Shown: in pieces, positions 61,600 to 64,000 of the stretch | Numbering within the stretch: the stretch's first letter is position 1 | Layout of the letters: each line of letters begins with the position of its first letter | NCBI RefSeq assembly: GCF_023053635.1 | Contig: NC_086182.1 | Coordinates: 3,931,001 to 3,995,000, forward strand | Direction: 5' to 3' | From: Elgaria multicarinata webbii | Taxonomy: Eukaryota; Chordata; Lepidosauria; Squamata; Anguidae | DNA length: 64,000 bases | Notes under the pieces: model-generated | Told to the model about the DNA's origin: nothing | What the model saw: only the letters and a program-made list of their open reading frames with translations | Database searches by the model: none | Translations under genes and position numbers: made by a program

Positions 61600-61995
61600 G
61601 TTCGGACCCTAGGTCATCGTCAGCGGCCCTCCTGCAGGTGCTGCCACTGAAAGAAGCTAAGCAGATGTCTTCTCAGTTGTGGCCCCCTGCTTTTGGGATG
61701 TCCTCCCCAAAGAGATTTGCCTGGCTCCTACAATGTTATCTTCTCAACACCAGGCAAAGACCTTTCTTTTCTCCCAGGCATTTTAGAAATCTTATTCTAG
61801 ATATTCATGGCTGTTCTTATACATCTTTATCTATTCCTGTGCTGCTTGTTCTTTTGTGTTGCATCTTATTCTTCCAAATATTTGCATTGTATTTTATATT
61901 ATTAACTGTTTGCATTGCATTTTAGTCTCCTAACACTTCATAATCTGGCCAGAGAACGTTTATTCTTGGGTGGATTAAATAATAAATAAATGCAC
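61600..61995 (+). repeat. L2-type LINE 3' part, worn
   Basis: Reads like the ORF2 end (gttgtggccccctgcttttg, ggatgtcctccccaaagag) followed by a 3' UTR and an ataaataaatg tail. Frame lost. Confidence 0.6.
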
Positions 61996-62039
61996 ATTTT
62001 AGAGATAGTTTAATTAGAAATACAGTACATCCCATAGTA

Positions 62040-62345
62040 TAGTGCCTAGGGGGCTGTCTCTATGTGAGGAAAGCCCCATGGTAGATGTGGATCTGCGCCG
62101 CGTTGGTTAGATGATGCAAGTGTAGGTTTGCAGCCACCATGGGGCTTCCCTGCAGTGCTGCAATTTGAAAAAGTTGAGGATTTACCCCGACTTTTTCAAC
62201 AGGAGTGACATCAACATGATTCTTCTGCTGTGTAACGTCGCTCCGCGGCCAATCTGGGGTCAACCTCCTTGGAAAGCATGGGGTTGAAGAGGGAGGCAGA
62301 GGCAACCCGGCGCCATGAAGACAGCCACCCCACCCCACGGTGTTC
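62040..62345. repeat. MITE-like element (family of 6660 and 47646)
   Basis: Shares ggttagatgatgcaagtgta, the aaaaagttgagga...ccgactttttc hairpin and a gccccatggt...accatggggc inverted pair. It ends 0.7 kb before gene C. Confidence 0.55.
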
Positions 62346-62962
62346 TCTGTGCCTGCTCAGCCCACTGCCCAGGTGGGCAATTTCAAAGCCCCTTCTTCCA
62401 CTCTCCCTTCTTCTGGGTCTTTTTAAACCAGACTTTGACCAGACAGCCCTTCAAATAGGGGACATTTCCAAAATAGAGGACTGTATTCATACAGTCCTTC
62501 AAACAGAGCGCTGCCCTCTGTAAAGAAGGACACCTGGCCAACCTAGTTCAGATTTGGGGTGGAGTACAGGGCCCAGCACCTCTCACGAGCCCAACGAGGC
62601 CTTGAGGTCTGGTCACTACTCAGTGATGATGCAGAACATTCCCATCATCATTTCACCATAACCAACTGCTGCTTTCGCTGCTACCAATAAACAAAATGTG
62701 TAATAGGCAGAAAAACAGACACCTATTCATACTCTAGAAAGTATGCCTAAGCATTCTGCTAAGGGTTAACTGATATTTGCAAAATGACGTGTTTGGAGTT
62801 TGTCACAGCAGACAAATATCCTCAGGGGGTATCAGGGCGTGGTTATCTGCACAGCCCAAAATTCAGATAAATCCATTTACCATGGCGTGTCCCATAGATA
62901 CGGAGTCACCAAGCACCAGGGGCATATTTCTGTGAAATGTTTCCCACACCTACAGGCAAGAT

Positions 62963-62969
62963 ATAAAAG
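62963..62969 (+). promoter_or_regulatory. TATA box of gene C
   Basis: TATAAAA in gataTAAAAG context, 64 bp upstream of the ATG. The expected start near 62995 gives a 5' UTR of about 38 nt. Upstream are GATA-type motifs (62843-62847 reverse, 62865-62869) and a FOX-like aaatat stretch near 62815. Confidence 0.65.
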
Positions 62970-63032
62970 TTAGAAGTCTCTGGAATTTTATTCCATTTGC
63001 TTCTTGGCCTCTTCCTCTTATCTGAAAGAAAA

Positions 63033-63044
63033 ATGAACCAGCTT
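63033..63044 (+). CDS. Gene C coding exon 1 (MNQL)
   Basis: 12 nt, ATG AAC CAG CTT then gtgagt. It sits 64 bp after a TATA box, with an A-rich context (aaaaATGA). It has the same size and phase as the first coding exons of genes A and B. Confidence 0.75.
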
Positions 63045-63861
63045 GTGAGTATACTTGACACATTCTTCCTAACAAACCTAACATATTTAGATACTATGGC
63101 AGGTTGTCTTTGTAAGGATGAGAACCCTTTGGGGATAAATCAGATCCCGTCCATCTACTGAGCCTGCTCAGTAGGTGGATGCAAGGATATTTTCCTTCCC
63201 CAGCACACACATTCCACGAAAGTCACTTCAGAATCTACTCAGGAGGGGAATATTGGTTTGGAATTAATTCATTTCTGTAACCACAGGATCAGATTTTGAG
63301 GGCTGTTAGTGGAAAGATGTCTTGTGATCGACCCAAGGCATTTTGTTTCTTTAGTCATATCATCCAGTAGAGGCTGGAGGCTCTGATGAAGGCTGGAGGG
63401 TGATGAATCCGCTCCGGGTTTCAGTCAGAACCAGCCAGAACTCTAAAGGAGCTCTCCATTAGACTGGTTCCAACTGAAACCCGGAACGGATTCACTACCC
63501 CACTGACATTGGAGCCATCAAGCCTCCATTGATATCGTCCAAATGGCAAGTGGTCTCCCATTCATTGGCATTGGACAGACTCTACCAGGAAGTTCCCCTA
63601 CATGTACCCCTTCTTGGTGCCTTCCTGTGGTGATGGGAGCAACAGAAGGTAGCATACGCCTTCCCCAGCCCACTCTCCACCACACCTACAGTTCAGAGCC
63701 ATGAGCCAAAGATATGAGCAGAGTGACTTACAATTCTGCAGCCCTGAACTTGCTACTCTAGTTTCACTTGACGAATAACTCTGCTTTTTTCTTTTATTTT
63801 CCAGGCTTCAATAATCGTGGTTGTGGGATTCTTCTGGAGTCCAGTTTTTGCCAATGTCCAG
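63033..63861 (+). CDS. Gastrokine-like gene C, 5' end (probable GKN2 position)
   Basis: Two coding exons are visible: 63033-63044 (MNQL, donor gtgagt) and 63805-63861 (19 codons, acceptor tttccag, donor gtaaac). Joined, they encode MNQLASIIVVVGFFWSPVFA and NVQ, a signal peptide with predicted cleavage after Ala20, exactly as in genes A and B. The 12-nt first coding exon, the short phase-0 second exon and the TATA box reproduce the gastrokine pattern. The gene diverges from GKN1 head to head with 5.8 kb between the two ATGs, as human GKN2 does from GKN1. The BRICHOS exons lie past the right edge, so family membership rests on architecture and position, not on the domain itself. Confidence 0.72.
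63365..63531. repeat. MITE, TIR family CAGTGGAGGCTGGTGGC, in gene C intron 1
   Basis: 167-bp copy with ends cagtagaggctggaggctct and gccatcaagcctccattg. It lies between the two visible exons of gene C. Confidence 0.75.
63805..63861 (+). CDS. Gene C coding exon 2 (signal peptide)
   Basis: 57-nt exon preceded by a long pyrimidine tract ending ttttccag and followed by gtaaac. It encodes ASIIVVVGFFWSPVFANVQ. The hydrophobic core followed by VFA fits signal peptidase cleavage. It is one codon longer than exon 2 of genes A and B. Confidence 0.75.
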
Positions 63862-64000
63862 GTAAACAGAATACCTCAGCTTCACTGTGACATTAATTTA
63901 AGTGAAAGAACATGATTGTGTTGATTTTAATGGGCTCTAATTTCACTCCTTCATTGTACAGTCTTAATAGTGCACTGATGACTGAAACTGCCATTCAGTG

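Overview
The window looks like a piece of a squamate reptile genome, most likely a lizard. The host genes are split by introns with normal GT/AG borders. The DNA between them is full of CR1 LINE 3' ends, L2-type LINE 3' ends, tRNA-headed SINEs and many short palindromic DNA transposons (MITEs), a mix typical of squamates. No retrovirus or LTR element was recognised.

Two gene blocks are present. Block 1 (1-30116, minus strand) is the 5' part of ANTXR1, the TEM8 receptor with a von Willebrand A domain. Exon 1 (signal peptide and start of the vWA domain) lies in a CpG-rich promoter near 29.6-30.2 kb. Exons 2, 3, 4 and 5 follow at 12.3, 9.0, 3.3 and 3.0 kb. All four junctions keep frame, and the MIDAS metal site DxSxS is rebuilt across the exon 1/exon 2 junction. 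The rest of the gene lies beyond the left edge.

Block 2 (34975-63861) is a cluster of gastrokines, which are secreted BRICHOS-domain proteins of the stomach epithelium. Most of these exons are too short to show as ORFs. Gene A (43274 to 34975, minus) has six exons and 175 codons and is divergent, with some GKN2-like features. Gene B (57192 to 46170, minus) has six exons and 183 codons and is clearly GKN1-like. Gene C (from 63033, plus) shows only its first two coding exons and runs off the right edge; by position and divergent orientation it fits GKN2. All three have a TATA box, a 12-nt first coding exon (Met plus three residues), a short second exon that completes the signal peptide, and a predicted cleavage after residue 20. 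The layout ANTXR1(-), GKN1-like(-), GKN2-position gene(+) mirrors the human GKN2-GKN1-ANTXR1 locus, with one extra gastrokine (gene A) between GKN1 and ANTXR1.

The repeats hold their own interest: a pair of about 0.64-kb non-autonomous hAT elements with 8-bp target duplications, two long near-perfect palindromes (about 357 and 389 bp), a 49-bp tandem repeat downstream of gene A, several MITE families with multiple copies, nested insertions, and one CR1 copy with a long open frame.
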